Below are positions 42,933 to 53,509 of a DNA stretch of 64,000 nt, in pieces (within the stretch, counting starts at the first letter, position 1; each line of letters begins with the position of its first letter). A program made the position numbers and the translations under genes. The stretch comes from Hymenobacter montanus (GTDB lineage: Bacteria > Bacteroidota > Bacteroidia > Cytophagales > Hymenobacteraceae). The stretch covers positions 186,001-250,000 of the forward strand of contig NZ_JACXAD010000004.1 of assembly GCF_014699115.1 (NCBI RefSeq). Reading direction: 5' to 3'. The notes beneath the pieces are model-generated. The model did not search any database and was not told where the DNA came from. It worked only from the letters and a program-made list of their open reading frames with translations.

Positions 42933-43310
42933 ATGGCTCGTATCGCAGGGGTTGATATCCCGGACAACAAGCGCGGCGAAATCGCCCTGACTTACATCTT
43001 CGGCATTGGCCGGAGCAATTCTCAGAAGATTCTGGTGAAAGCCGGGGTTGACATCAACAAGAAGGTGAAGGAGTGGACCGACGAGGAGTCGGGGGCTATC
43101 CGGGCCATTATTGCTGCTGAGCACAAAACGGAGGGCGTGCTGCGCTCGGAAGTAACCACCAACATCAAGCGTTTGATGGACATCGGTTGCTACCGCGGCT
43201 TGCGTCACCGCAAAGGTCTGCCGGTTCGTGGTCAGCGCACCAAGAACAACTCGCGTACCCGCAAGGGCAAGCGGAAGACGGTAGCCGGCAAGAAGAAGGC
43301 AACCAAATAA
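42933..43310 (+). CDS. rpsM: 30S ribosomal protein S13
   Basis: This 125-residue protein begins [20 protein letters not shown] and ends with the basic tail [22 protein letters not shown]13 forms inter-subunit bridges and contacts the P-site tRNA through its tail. A 99-bp gap after rpmJ shows no clear promoter. Confidence 0.98.
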   Translation: MARIAGVDIPDNKRGEIALTYIFGIGRSNSQKILVKAGVDINKKVKEWTDEESGAIRAIIAAEHKTEGVLRSEVTTNIKRLMDIGCYRGLRHRKGLPVRGQRTKNNSRTRKGKRKTVAGKKKATK

Positions 43311-43334
43311 TCTCACACGGGAATCGGTTTTTTT

Positions 43335-43426
43335 GAATTAAAAATTAGGAATTAAAAATTAAAAATTGAGGGACTAAGACACCTTAATCTATGACTTTTT
43401 AATTTTTAATTCTTCATTTTTAATTC
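43335..43426. repeat. AT-rich nested hairpin between rpsM and rpsK
   Basis: GAATTAAAAATTAAAAA (43349-43365) pairs perfectly with 43396-43412, and the outer GAATTAAAAAT (43335-43345) pairs with 43416-43426. The unit ATTAAAA is repeated. The insertion widens an intergenic space that is normally short, in a highly expressed operon. Confidence 0.75.
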
Positions 43427-43464
43427 AATCAGCCAACACCTCCCGCATTTTTTGCGATAACCAA

Positions 43465-43857
43465 ATGGCACAAAAAAGAAAAGACAAAGCCAAGAAGCGC
43501 GTTGTCGTGGTGGAGCAGGTGGGCCAGGTACACATCCGGGCCTCGTTCAACAACATCATCATCTCCATCACCAATAACAACGGTCAAGTTATTTCGTGGG
43601 CTTCGGCCGGCAAAATGGGCTTCCGTGGTTCCAAGAAAAATACGCCCTACGCCGCTCAAATGGCGATGAGCGACTGCGGCAAAGTAGCCCACGACCTGGG
43701 CATGCGCAAAGCCGAAGTATTTGTTAAAGGTCCGGGTTCGGGCCGTGAGTCGGCCATCCGCGCCCTCGGCAACGTGGGTATTGAGGTGACCACCATCCGC
43801 GACGTAACGCCGCTGCCTCACAACGGCTGCCGCCCTCCCAAGCGTCGTCGCGTTTAG
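43465..43857 (+). CDS. rpsK: 30S ribosomal protein S11
   Basis: At 130 residues the protein has the S11 core ([44 protein letters not shown]) and the C-terminal signature [24 protein letters not shown]11 lies on the 30S platform near the E site. Its start follows the AT-rich hairpin by 38 bp. Confidence 0.98.
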   Translation: MAQKRKDKAKKRVVVVEQVGQVHIRASFNNIIISITNNNGQVISWASAGKMGFRGSKKNTPYAAQMAMSDCGKVAHDLGMRKAEVFVKGPGSGRESAIRALGNVGIEVTTIRDVTPLPHNGCRPPKRRRV

Positions 43858-43883
43858 TTTTTCACTTCTGATAGTATAGTAAG

Positions 43884-44489
43884 ATGGCACGTTATACCGG
43901 CCCTACCTCAAAAATTGCCCGTCGCTTCAACGAGCCGATTTTCGGCCCCGACAAAGCACTCAACAAGAAAGCCTATCCTCCGGGCCAGCACGGCCGTGGC
44001 CGCCGCAAGAAGCAGTCGGAATACGCGGTGCAGCTCATGGAGAAGCAGAAGGTGAAGTACATGTACGGCATGTTGGAGAAGCAATTCGAAAACCTGTTCC
44101 ACAAAGCTGCCACCATGCCCGGCATCACCGGCGACAACCTGCTCGCCCTGCTGGAAGCCCGTCTGGACAACACCGTGTACCGTTTGGGCATCGCCTCGAC
44201 GCGCCGGGCAGCTCGCCAGCTCGTTGGGCACAAACACATCACGGTGAATGGTGAAGTGGTGAACATTCCGTCGTACCACCTCCGCCCCGGCGACATCGTG
44301 GCCGTGCGCGAGAAGTCGAAGTCGCTCGAAGCCATCACCACGAGCCTGTCGGTTCGCAACTCGCGCCAGTTCTCCTGGCTGGAGTGGGATGGTAAGGAGA
44401 TGGCAGGCAAGTTTACCACGGCCCCGGCCCGCGAGCTGATTCCCGAGAAAATCACGGAGCAGCTCATCGTCGAATTGTATTCGAAGTAA
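43884..44489 (+). CDS. rpsD: 30S ribosomal protein S4
   Basis: The 201-residue protein has an N-terminal domain without the zinc-binding cysteines, and the S4 RNA-binding domain around residues 92-150 ([31 protein letters not shown]). S4 is a primary 16S rRNA binder, a fidelity protein and, in E. coli, the repressor of the alpha operon containing it. It is 26 bp after rpsK and 90 bp before rpoA. Confidence 0.98.
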   Translation: MARYTGPTSKIARRFNEPIFGPDKALNKKAYPPGQHGRGRRKKQSEYAVQLMEKQKVKYMYGMLEKQFENLFHKAATMPGITGDNLLALLEARLDNTVYRLGIASTRRAARQLVGHKHITVNGEVVNIPSYHLRPGDIVAVREKSKSLEAITTSLSVRNSRQFSWLEWDGKEMAGKFTTAPARELIPEKITEQLIVELYSK

Positions 44490-44579
44490 GTAGCGCTACT
44501 GGTAGCGGCCCGGCAAACTGCCGGGCCGCACTTGTGCTTATACTTCACCCAATTTTTTCAAATTTTTTACGCCCCACAT

Positions 44580-45569
44580 ATGTCAATCTTAGCTTTTCAG
44601 ATGCCGGAGAAAGTGGTGATGGAGAAATCCGACGACTTCACCGGGACGTTTGAATTTAAGCCGCTCGAGAAGGGCTACGGCGTCACCATTGGCAATGCGC
44701 TGCGTCGCATCCTGTTGTCGTCGCTGGAGGGCTTCGCCATCACGTCGGTTCGCACGAACAGCGTGTTGCACGAGTTTTCGACCATTGAAGGGGTGATTGA
44801 GGACATGTCCGAAATCATCCTGAACCTGAAAATGGTTCGCTTCAAGAAGACGAGCGACGCCATTGCTGATAAAATTACGGTGCGCGTGAAAGGTCAGGAG
44901 ACCTTCTCCGGCAGCGACATTGCCAAGTTCGCCAGCGGTTTCGAGGTGCTGAACCCCGACCACGTGATTGCCCACATCGACCCCAGCAAAGAGCTGGAGT
45001 TTGAGCTGACCATTGCCCGGGGCCGGGGCTACGTACCTGCCGAGGAGAACAAGCCCGCGGACCAGGTTTTCGGTCAGATTGCCATTGATGCCATCTACAC
45101 GCCCATTAAAAACGTGAAGTATAGCATCGAGAACACCCGGGTAGAGCAGAAGACCGACTACGAGAAGCTCATCATTGAGATTCAGACCGACGGTTCGATT
45201 CACCCCGAGGAAGCGCTGAAAGGGGCGGCCAACATCCTCATCCAGCACTTTATGCTGTTCTCCGATAACACGATGACCCTAGAAGGGCCGCGGGTGACGG
45301 AAGACGAGCCGATTGACGAAGAAACCATGCAGATGCGCAAGATGCTCAAGACTCCGCTGGAGGACATGGAGCTGAGCGTACGCGCCAAGAACTGCCTCAA
45401 AGCCGCCGACATCAAGACGATGGGCGAACTGGTTCAGCTCGAAATCGCCGACATGATGAAGTTCCGCAACTTCGGCAAGAAGAGCCTCACCGAGCTGGAA
45501 AACCTCGTGGAGGAGCGCGGCCTGGAGTTCGGCATGGACCTGAGCAAATACCGCCTCGACGAAGACTAG
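44580..45569 (+). CDS. rpoA: DNA-directed RNA polymerase subunit alpha
   Basis: The start is set at [16 protein letters not shown] (base 44580); the longer frame adds non-conserved residues. The 329-residue protein has the N-terminal dimerisation domain ([28 protein letters not shown]), a linker near 230-250 and the C-terminal domain ([23 protein letters not shown]-like, [13 protein letters not shown]) that contacts UP elements and activators. Its place between rpsD and rplQ is conserved. Confidence 0.98.
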   Translation: MSILAFQMPEKVVMEKSDDFTGTFEFKPLEKGYGVTIGNALRRILLSSLEGFAITSVRTNSVLHEFSTIEGVIEDMSEIILNLKMVRFKKTSDAIADKITVRVKGQETFSGSDIAKFASGFEVLNPDHVIAHIDPSKELEFELTIARGRGYVPAEENKPADQVFGQIAIDAIYTPIKNVKYSIENTRVEQKTDYEKLIIEIQTDGSIHPEEALKGAANILIQHFMLFSDNTMTLEGPRVTEDEPIDEETMQMRKMLKTPLEDMELSVRAKNCLKAADIKTMGELVQLEIADMMKFRNFGKKSLTELENLVEERGLEFGMDLSKYRLDED

Positions 45570-45575
45570 TTTTTT

Positions 45576-45705
45576 AATGTGGAGATGTGATAAGATAATG
45601 TGAAGATGTGGAAATGTGATAATGTGGAAATGCGAGCTTCGTGCTCAAACCACAATTTCCACATCTTCACATCTTTACATCTTCACATTTTTCATTTATC
45701 ATATT
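45576..45705. repeat. Simple-sequence inverted repeat between rpoA and rplQ
   Basis: Degenerate tandem units of AATGTGAAGATGTGG on the left are mirrored by CCACATCTTCACATT units on the right; the best stem is a perfect 17 bp (45598-45614 with 45656-45672). The 227-bp gap it occupies is usually short. A stable transcript hairpin is expected. Confidence 0.75.
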
Positions 45706-45796
45706 TTTTAACAGTGTGCCCGAGGGGCAGCGGTTCTAATGAGGCTTTGGCCCGCCGTGGTCGCCGCCCGCAAGCGCACATTTTTTCAAACGTCCA

Positions 45797-46405
45797 ATGA
45801 GACACGGAAGAAAAGTAAACCAACTGGGCCGGACTACCGCCCACCGCCACGCGATGCTGTCGAACATGGCTTCGTCGCTTATCCTGCACAAGCGCATCAC
45901 CACGACGGTGGCCAAAGCCAAGGCCCTGCGCAAGTACGTGGAGCCGATGCTGACCAAGTCGAAAGAAGACACCACGCACTCGCGCCGCATGGTGTTCGCG
46001 GCCCTGCAGGACAAAGAGTCCATCAAGGAGCTGTTCGGGAATATTTCGAGCAAGATTGCTAGCCGGCCTGGGGGCTACACCCGCATTCTGAAGCTGAGCA
46101 ATACGCGTCTGGGCGACAACGCCGAGATGTGCATCATCGAGCTGGTTGACTTCAACGAGACGCTACTGGCCGCTAAATCGGCCGCCGCCGAGAAGGCTAC
46201 TACTTCGACCCGTCGCTCGCGCAGCCGTCGCAAGTCGTCGGGGGCCGCCACGGGGGAGGCCGCTACTTCAGCCGTTGAAGTGACCGACGAAGCCGTTGCG
46301 CCCGCTGCCACGGTAGAGACTTCAGCACCCGCTGATACGGCTACGGAAACGGTAAAGGACGGCGAGAGCCGCGATGAAGCTAAGGCCGACGAAGCAGGTG
46401 CTTAG
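45797..46405 (+). CDS. rplQ: 50S ribosomal protein L17 with a long acidic C-terminal tail
   Basis: Residues 1-120 are standard L17 ([60 protein letters not shown]). L17 lies beside the tunnel exit. A tail of about 80 residues follows: first a basic Ser/Arg stretch ([12 protein letters not shown]), then Ala/Thr/Glu-rich sequence with few structured features. E. coli L17 is 127 residues. It ends the cluster and is followed by a terminator. Confidence 0.96.
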   Translation: MRHGRKVNQLGRTTAHRHAMLSNMASSLILHKRITTTVAKAKALRKYVEPMLTKSKEDTTHSRRMVFAALQDKESIKELFGNISSKIASRPGGYTRILKLSNTRLGDNAEMCIIELVDFNETLLAAKSAAAEKATTSTRRSRSRRKSSGAATGEAATSAVEVTDEAVAPAATVETSAPADTATETVKDGESRDEAKADEAGA

Positions 46406-46429
46406 TTAATCTGGCTTTTCGACTAGAAG

Positions 46430-46458
46430 AGGACGCGCTGCGAGGTGCGTCCTTTTTT
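46430..46458 (+). terminator. Intrinsic terminator after rplQ
   Basis: AGGACGC (46430-46436) pairs with GCGTCCT (46447-46453), followed by TTTTTT. It closes the second half of the ribosomal cluster, 25 bp after the rplQ stop. Confidence 0.8.
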
Positions 46459-46595
46459 GTTTGACGCGGCCTTAGCCACCATCGCACGGGGTGGGGCATC
46501 TCGCGTGAGGGAGTAATCAGCTTCTGGCGCAACGAAGCGAGCCAGCTGCTTCGCCCAGGTCTGAGGTGACAGTGGCCCGGTAGGAGGGTGACTAG

Positions 46596-47939
<1,344 letters not shown>

Positions 47940-47962
47940 CTGCCCGAAATAAAGCAGGTACT

Positions 47963-48010
47963 CCAACGGCCAATTTTGCGAGCGCAGAATTGGCCGTTGG
48001 TATTATCTTT
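47963..48010 (+). terminator. Terminator hairpin after eno
   Basis: CCAACGGCCAATT (47963-47975) pairs perfectly with AATTGGCCGTTGG (47988-48000), with further pairing in the loop and the AT-rich TATTATCTTT behind it. The TATCTTTA at its right edge (48004-48011) may also be part of a promoter for the next gene. Confidence 0.7.
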
Positions 48011-48016
48011 ACTCTG

Positions 48017-48331
48017 ATGGAATTACCAAGCTTTATCAGCCCACTACTGCGGGTGGTCCGCAGCTTCTACTTCCTCACCGGCATGGGGTTCCTGGTGTGG
48101 ATGCTGGTGTTTGACGCCAACGATTTAGGCAAGCAGGTCGACATCTACCGTAAGTGGAAGGAGCTACGCAACGAGAAGCAGTATTACCTCGACAACATTG
48201 AGGTAGTGAAAAAAGAGCGGGCTGAGCTAATGAGCTCACCCGCCCTGCTGGAGAAGTTTGCCCGGGAGAAGTACCTGATGAAACGGCCGGGCGAGGACGT
48301 GTTTGTGCTGGTGCCCGCCACTACGGAGTAG
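48017..48331 (+). CDS. FtsB/DivIC-like septum formation initiator
   Basis: The start is set at MELPSFISPLLRVV (base 48017). This 104-residue bitopic protein has one membrane segment (FYFLTGMGFLVWMLVF, about 18-33), a coiled-coil region (YRKWKELRNEKQYYLDNIEVVKKERAEL) and the ending EKFAREKYLMKRPGEDVFVLV. The last block is typical of the DivIC/FtsB family, which forms a complex with FtsL and FtsQ/DivIB at the division septum. The gene commonly follows eno in bacteria, and it does so here by 77 bp. Confidence 0.9.
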   Translation: MELPSFISPLLRVVRSFYFLTGMGFLVWMLVFDANDLGKQVDIYRKWKELRNEKQYYLDNIEVVKKERAELMSSPALLEKFAREKYLMKRPGEDVFVLVPATTE

Positions 48332-48585
48332 GGCTTAACGCTTCCGGTAGCGTTTACCCTTCTTTTGGTGCAGCTCGGCTACGCCCACATCAGCATCGGT
48401 GAACAACTGTTCTACCTCCAGCGTGACGCCCTGCGCCAGGCCGCATGCGAGCAGGTCTTTCCTACACTTTACGGGTCTGGAAACTCCAGAAGAGGCCGCC
48501 ACCTAAGAGCTCGCCCCGCCAAGCGTGCCTTTTGGGCTACCTTTCACTCAAGGCCTATTAGTTACCTGAAAGCCGACTTGCTTAG

Positions 48586-49995
48586 CTACCGACTCGCGTG
48601 GCGGATTTCCGGCACTGCCGCGTAGAGCGCGGTCATTACCCGCGCCACGTCAGGCAACTCGGTGCGCCAGTTACTGAAGGCCGCCCGTATTCCCGGCGTA
48701 CCGGCGTATACCGTTGGGGTCAAAAATGCTTCGCCAGAGTCTCGTACCCGCTCCAGTACCTGCTTGATGTGGCTGCCCGCCGGGTTTGGCCCGGTCAGGG
48801 TAAAGCACACCACGTTCAGGCGCACGGGCGCCAGCAGCCGGAACGCGGGCGACGCTTCGAGTAACGTGCCCAGGGCAGCGGCTTGGGCGCAGTTGCGGAC
48901 CACAATATCGGCGATACCGGCCCGGCCGTAGGCCAGTAGCGAGAGGTACACGGGTAGGGCCCGGAAACGCCGCGAATTTTCGGGCGTGAGGTGCACGAAA
49001 TCGGGCCGCTCGCCCAGCGGGCCGAGGTAAGCGGCCGAATTTTTGAACACCTCCGCTTGCAGGGCCGGGTGGCGGGTGAAAAGCATGGCGGCGTCGTAGG
49101 GCACGTTCAGCCACTTGTGCGCGTCGATGGTGATGGAATCGGCGTGCTCCCAGCCGGCCACGCGAACGGCCAGTTCGGGCACAACGGCCGCGAAGCCGCC
49201 AAACGCCGCGTCGACGTGTAGCCAGAACGGATATTTCTCTTTCAGCGCCGCTAGCGCCCGCAGGTCGTCGAAGTCGGTGCTGTTGACGGTGCCGGCGTTG
49301 GCCACCACCACGGCTGGCTGGCCGTTTAGCGCCCGCAGCACTTCCTCCAGCGCCACTGGGTCGAGGGCCTCGCGGCCGGGCAGTTGGCCCACAGCCCGCA
49401 CCTGGTCGCGGCCCAGCCCCAGGATGGCGGCCGCTTTGTAGATGCTCGAATGGGCCGCCCCGCTCAGTAGCGGTAGCGGCGGCAGGCCGTACAACCCGCG
49501 CTGGGCTACGTCGTGCCCGGCCCGCGCGGCGGCCCACTGACGGGCCACGGCCAGCCCCACCAGGTTAGACTGGGTGGCCCCAGTGACAAACACGCCCGCA
49601 AATGCGGCGGGCAGGCCAAAGAGCTGGCGCAGCAAGTGCAGGGCGGCCCGCTCAATGGCCGGCACGACGGAGTAACCGTCGTTGCTTAGGTTTTGGTCGA
49701 TAGCGCTCACCAGCCAGTCGGCGGCCAGCGCAGCGGGGGTGCTGCCTCCCGTCACGAAACCCAGGAAGCGCGGCCCGGCGCTGGCCCCCAGCTGCGGCGC
49801 GTACTCGGCCCAGAATTGACGCAGCGCGGCCTCGCCACCGGCCCCCTCCTCGGGCAAAGCAGGGGGTGCCGATTCGGTTGTCGCCAGGGCCACCGGCCGG
49901 CCGGCAAGCGAAGCAAGATAGTCGAGGCTCAACTCCCGGGCAGTGGCCAACAGGGTGGGCAGGGAGTCTAAATCAGCGGCAAGTAGGGAGTGCAT
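48586..49995 (-). CDS. PLP-dependent amino-acid decarboxylase (group II, aromatic-type)
   Basis: This 469-residue enzyme belongs to the pyridoxal-dependent decarboxylase group that includes aromatic amino-acid, histidine and glutamate decarboxylases. The cofactor lysine is Lys294 in TIDAHKWLNVPYD, preceded by WLHVDAAFGGFA and the N-terminal region FLGFVTGGSTPAALAADWL. The family also includes tyrosine and tryptophan decarboxylases; the substrate cannot be fixed from sequence. A MocR-type regulator is encoded 1.2 kb away. A gap of 254 bp between it and the FtsB-like gene shows nothing. Confidence 0.92.
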   Translation of the reverse strand: MHSLLAADLDSLPTLLATARELSLDYLASLAGRPVALATTESAPPALPEEGAGGEAALRQFWAEYAPQLGASAGPRFLGFVTGGSTPAALAADWLVSAIDQNLSNDGYSVVPAIERAALHLLRQLFGLPAAFAGVFVTGATQSNLVGLAVARQWAAARAGHDVAQRGLYGLPPLPLLSGAAHSSIYKAAAILGLGRDQVRAVGQLPGREALDPVALEEVLRALNGQPAVVVANAGTVNSTDFDDLRALAALKEKYPFWLHVDAAFGGFAAVVPELAVRVAGWEHADSITIDAHKWLNVPYDAAMLFTRHPALQAEVFKNSAAYLGPLGERPDFVHLTPENSRRFRALPVYLSLLAYGRAGIADIVVRNCAQAAALGTLLEASPAFRLLAPVRLNVVCFTLTGPNPAGSHIKQVLERVRDSGEAFLTPTVYAGTPGIRAAFSNWRTELPDVARVMTALYAAVPEIRHASR

Positions 49996-50094
49996 GAGTA
50001 TGGGAAATAAACAGAAAAGAAAGCGGGTACGCTACACTTTGCGAACAGCCAGCACCCCCCACCAACAGCGCCGATACTCGCCTCGTTGGAAGGC

Positions 50095-50859
50095 TTATTC
50101 GTGGCCGAACCAGGCCGACTCGCCCGGGTGGAGCACGCGCAGCCGTTTATCGCCCGCAAACACCGCCCGCACCTCGGCTTCCGTGGCTAGGTGGTAGGGT
50201 GTCGGGCCGAAGTGCATGGGAATGACGACGCGGGGGTGGAAATAGCGCCGGACGGCCGTGCGTGCCGTTTGCGCATCCTGGCTGAAGGCCCCGCCGCCTA
50301 CGTTGAGCAGGATGATAGTGGGCCGGTAAAATTCCTGAATCAGGGCCATGTCGCCGAAAATCCAGGTGTCGCCGGTGTGGTAAATGGTTTCGCCGTTGGT
50401 AAAGGCAAGCACGAAGCCGATGGGCCGGCCGCCAAAGTCGCTGGAGTGCATGGCCGGTACGGCACTGATGCGCACATCGCCCACCGTCACCGTGCCCCCC
50501 ACGTTGAAGATGAGTTGCAGCGAATCGGCCAGGGTTTGGCGCCCGTACACGGCCGTCATCCGGGGCGAAATGATTTTGACGCCGGTATTTTTGGCAATTG
50601 TCAGCGCGTCGCCCAGGTGGTCGGCGTGTGAATGCGTCACCAGGATGGCGGCGGGGCGGTAGTGGCCGGGGTTGTTGAGGCTGTCCGGCGTGTTGGGGTT
50701 CTGGGAAAGAAACGGGTCGAGCAGCAGCACCGTGCCACCGGGCGAGGTAATCTGAAACGCGGCGTGTCCCAGCCACTGCACGCGGACCTGGTTGGGTTTT
50801 TGGGCGCCAGCCTGACTAGTGGACAGCCACAACAGAACGAAGAAAAACAGCCGGTACAT
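50095..50859 (-). CDS. Exported metallo-beta-lactamase-fold hydrolase (UPF0173/UlaG-like)
   Basis: The start is set at MYRLFFFVLLWLSTSQAGAQ (base 50859), a clear signal peptide. The 254-residue protein has the metal site THSHADHLGD, an N-terminal VQWLGHAAFQI and the C-terminal VIPMHFGPTPY. This pattern is typical of UPF0173 metal-dependent hydrolases related to UlaG. Most relatives are cytoplasmic, so export to the periplasm is a notable difference. The substrate is unknown. It lies upstream of the decarboxylase gene on the same strand, 99 bp away, so they may be cotranscribed. Confidence 0.88.
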   Translation of the reverse strand: MYRLFFFVLLWLSTSQAGAQKPNQVRVQWLGHAAFQITSPGGTVLLLDPFLSQNPNTPDSLNNPGHYRPAAILVTHSHADHLGDALTIAKNTGVKIISPRMTAVYGRQTLADSLQLIFNVGGTVTVGDVRISAVPAMHSSDFGGRPIGFVLAFTNGETIYHTGDTWIFGDMALIQEFYRPTIILLNVGGGAFSQDAQTARTAVRRYFHPRVVIPMHFGPTPYHLATEAEVRAVFAGDKRLRVLHPGESAWFGHE

Positions 50860-51245
50860 GCAGCAAGCCAAGCGGCCTCCAAATAAGGCTCCGACGCGTC
50901 TGTTGCCAAATACTGCGATTCGCATCATCCTAAAGTCTGCAAGTGTGGTGGTAAAATGAAGCAGGTCAGAACTTCGTTTTCAGGGTCAGCTCATCGGGCA
51001 TCAGTGCCGTCGAATCTGCTCTCCTGCCAACGCTCCTCTATAGCGTTGCCACGAAGCGAACGGGAAGGTTTGACGGCTCGGAGGCCAGATGAAACAGGAT
51101 GTGCAGAGATTTTCCACAGATTCCTGAATGTCTTCAGCCCTGATACGAAAGCCTACCTGAGGTCCGCACAAAGGTGCGGCGTGCCAACCCAACCGAAACA
51201 GATGCAGGTTTAGTAATTTTAAGCAGAACAGATGCCGCCCGCCCC
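50860..51245. other. Divergent intergenic region between the hydrolase and MocR genes
   Basis: No gene is seen. TAATTTTA at 51214-51221 is a near match to the -7 element before the MocR gene, without a good -33 element. Regulators of this class often bind such divergent spacers. Confidence 0.4.
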
Positions 51246-52682
51246 ATGCCTTCTTCGGAAAAAGAGCCCTTGTACGTTCGGCTAAGTCGTACCCTTCAGC
51301 AGTTCATCGAACAAGGCGTGTGGCAGCCCGGCGAACGGATGCCCTCCCTGCGCCAGCTCAGCCGCGAGCACCGGGTAAGCTTAAGCACGGCGTTTCAGAC
51401 CTATTGCACCCTGGAAAACGCGGGGGTGTTGGAAGCCCGCCCCCGGTCGGGGTATTTCGTACGGCCAGCGCGGCCGGTGCTGGCCGCGCCGTTGGCGGCC
51501 CCCTCGGCGACCACCGCCACGCCGGTGCGCATCAGCCGGCGGCTGGCCGAGGTGCTGGACGGGGCCGCCGGATCCTTTGGGCCGTTCGCGGCGGCCGTGC
51601 CGGCCCTGGAACTCCTGCCGGTGGCGGCCTTGCACAAAGCCACGGGCCGGGTGCTGCGCACGGCTGGCCGCACCAGTCTAGGCTACGAGCAAGCGGCCGG
51701 CAACGTCGGGCTGCGCCGCCACATCGCCCGGCAGGCCCCTCGCTGGGGGGGCAATCTTACGGCCGACGACCTAGTAATCACCAGCGGCTGCCTCGAAGCC
51801 CTCTACCTGTGCCTGCGGGCCGTGACTCGCCCCGGCGACACAGTGGCCGTTGAAACCCCAACCTATTACGGCCTGTTGCAAACCCTGGAAAACCTGGGCC
51901 TGCACGCGCTGGAAATCGCCACCGACCCTGCCACCGGCGTGGACTTGATCGAATTGGAAGCCGCCTTTGAGCGCCAACAGGTGGCGGCCTGCCTATTCGT
52001 GCCCACCTTCAATAACCCGCTGGGCAGTTGTATGCCCGAAGCCCATAAACAGGTGCTGGTGGAGTTGGTGACGCACTGGCAGATTCCCCTCATCGAAGAC
52101 GACGTGTACGGCGAGCTGTACTTTGGTCCGGCCCGGCCACGGGCCTGCAAAGCGTACGACCGCGACGGCTGGGTGCTGCTGTGCGCCTCGTTTTCCAAGC
52201 AGTTGGCCCCCGGCTACCGGGTGGGGTGGGCCGCGCCAGGACGGTTTCGGGACCAGGTCGAGCGACTCAAAGCCATGCACAACCTAGCCACCGCCACCCT
52301 ACCCCAGTTGGCCCTGAGCGAGTACCTGGCCCACGGCCGCTACGACCACCATCTACGCCAGCTCCGGCAGGCGTTTGCGCAACAGGTACAACAGACCACT
52401 CAAGCTATTCAGCGCTATTTTCCAGCCGACACCCGCGTCACTCAGCCCGCTGGTGGCTTTGTGCTATGGATTGAATTGCCCGCTTCCGGAGATGCCGTGT
52501 CCCTGCACGAGCAGGCCTTGCAGCACCGTATCGGGTTTGTGCCCGGCCCGCTATTTTCGGCGCAAGCCCGCTATGATTCGTGCCTGCGCCTCACGTGTGG
52601 CCAGCCGTGGTCGGCCGGGCTAGAAGCCAACCTAGCTACCCTGGGCCGCTTGGCGGGGTTGGTGGAGCCTACAGCCCGGTAG
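51246..52682 (+). CDS. MocR-type (GntR/aminotransferase) transcriptional regulator
   Basis: The start is set at MPSSEKEPLYVRLS (base 51246). Residues 8-75 form a GntR winged helix (TLQQFIEQGVWQPGERMPSLRQLSREHRVSLSTAFQTYCTL), followed by a linker and an aminotransferase class I fold that binds PLP at Lys318 in CASFSKQLAPGYRVGW, with the NPTCFNNPLG-type segment VPTFNNPLGSCM. MocR proteins sense PLP or PLP-amino acid adducts. The divergent hydrolase and PLP-dependent decarboxylase genes are likely targets, inferred from position. Confidence 0.93.
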   Translation: MPSSEKEPLYVRLSRTLQQFIEQGVWQPGERMPSLRQLSREHRVSLSTAFQTYCTLENAGVLEARPRSGYFVRPARPVLAAPLAAPSATTATPVRISRRLAEVLDGAAGSFGPFAAAVPALELLPVAALHKATGRVLRTAGRTSLGYEQAAGNVGLRRHIARQAPRWGGNLTADDLVITSGCLEALYLCLRAVTRPGDTVAVETPTYYGLLQTLENLGLHALEIATDPATGVDLIELEAAFERQQVAACLFVPTFNNPLGSCMPEAHKQVLVELVTHWQIPLIEDDVYGELYFGPARPRACKAYDRDGWVLLCASFSKQLAPGYRVGWAAPGRFRDQVERLKAMHNLATATLPQLALSEYLAHGRYDHHLRQLRQAFAQQVQQTTQAIQRYFPADTRVTQPAGGFVLWIELPASGDAVSLHEQALQHRIGFVPGPLFSAQARYDSCLRLTCGQPWSAGLEANLATLGRLAGLVEPTAR

Positions 52683-53509
52683 CAGGACCATGACGAATCA
52701 TACACGTATATCAGGGGCCCGGAAAATGACGCAGGAGAGCTGTTTCGATCAGCGGATATATGAGGAGTAGGCCTCCTCTTGAGGACAGTTCTTAAATATA
52801 ACAGCTCTTCAGCAGCTCATTATGAATATGTTAATCTACTGCTGGTTGGCTACATCCCGGGCGAATAGGTACCGGGCATCCGCACCGGCCCGTGGCTCTA
52901 CTTGGGCCCCATGCGCCAGCGCTTGCCCAAGTGGAGCCACGGCCCGGCCCGTATGGCGCGAGCGGTTCGCGCTGGTGCTGCTCGCTACTCATCCGCGTGC
53001 TCCCCAACCCTGAACTAGCCAGCTTGGCCGACGAGCCCTTCGCGTTTTTTCTGGCGAGCGCAACGCCGGTTACTGGTCTTGGTTTAACGTTTCGTCCAGA
53101 AGTCGCATTTGGGCTTGCAGCCGATTCGCTTTCAGCGGGCTCCCGCTCCACGGTCAGAAGCGGCCCTAAATCAATGTGTACCGCTTCGTCCGAAAAGTCG
53201 AACTCCCCCGCAGGTTAAAGTGCTGCCAACTCATGGGGGCAGTGTCGGCCAGGGCCTGCCGCCAAGCGGGTGAAACGGCAGGAGATCTGACCGAAAGGAT
53301 GCGGTCCGGTATGCACCCTTCATCACATCAGCTCTTGGAGACGCCCTCACTAAACCGGATCGTCAAATGCGACTTCTGGACCAACCGTTTAACCAAGGCT
53401 AAGGTTCTACCATCATCTCGTTGCATCAGCTTGCAGTAGCATTGGCGTTGGATAGGATTGATTAAATATTTTTTTAGCAGTACGAACCTTTGCCCAGTTA
53501 TTTTTGGCC
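52683..53509. other. Gene-poor region of about 0.8 kb
   Basis: All frames are broken and none matches a family I know. An inverted repeat of 21 bp with two mismatches lies at 52887-52907 and 52925-52945 (core CGTGGCTC.ACTTGGGC). Some minus-strand frames near 52831-53200 look like remnants of a coding sequence with frameshifts, but I cannot name it. Confidence 0.45.
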
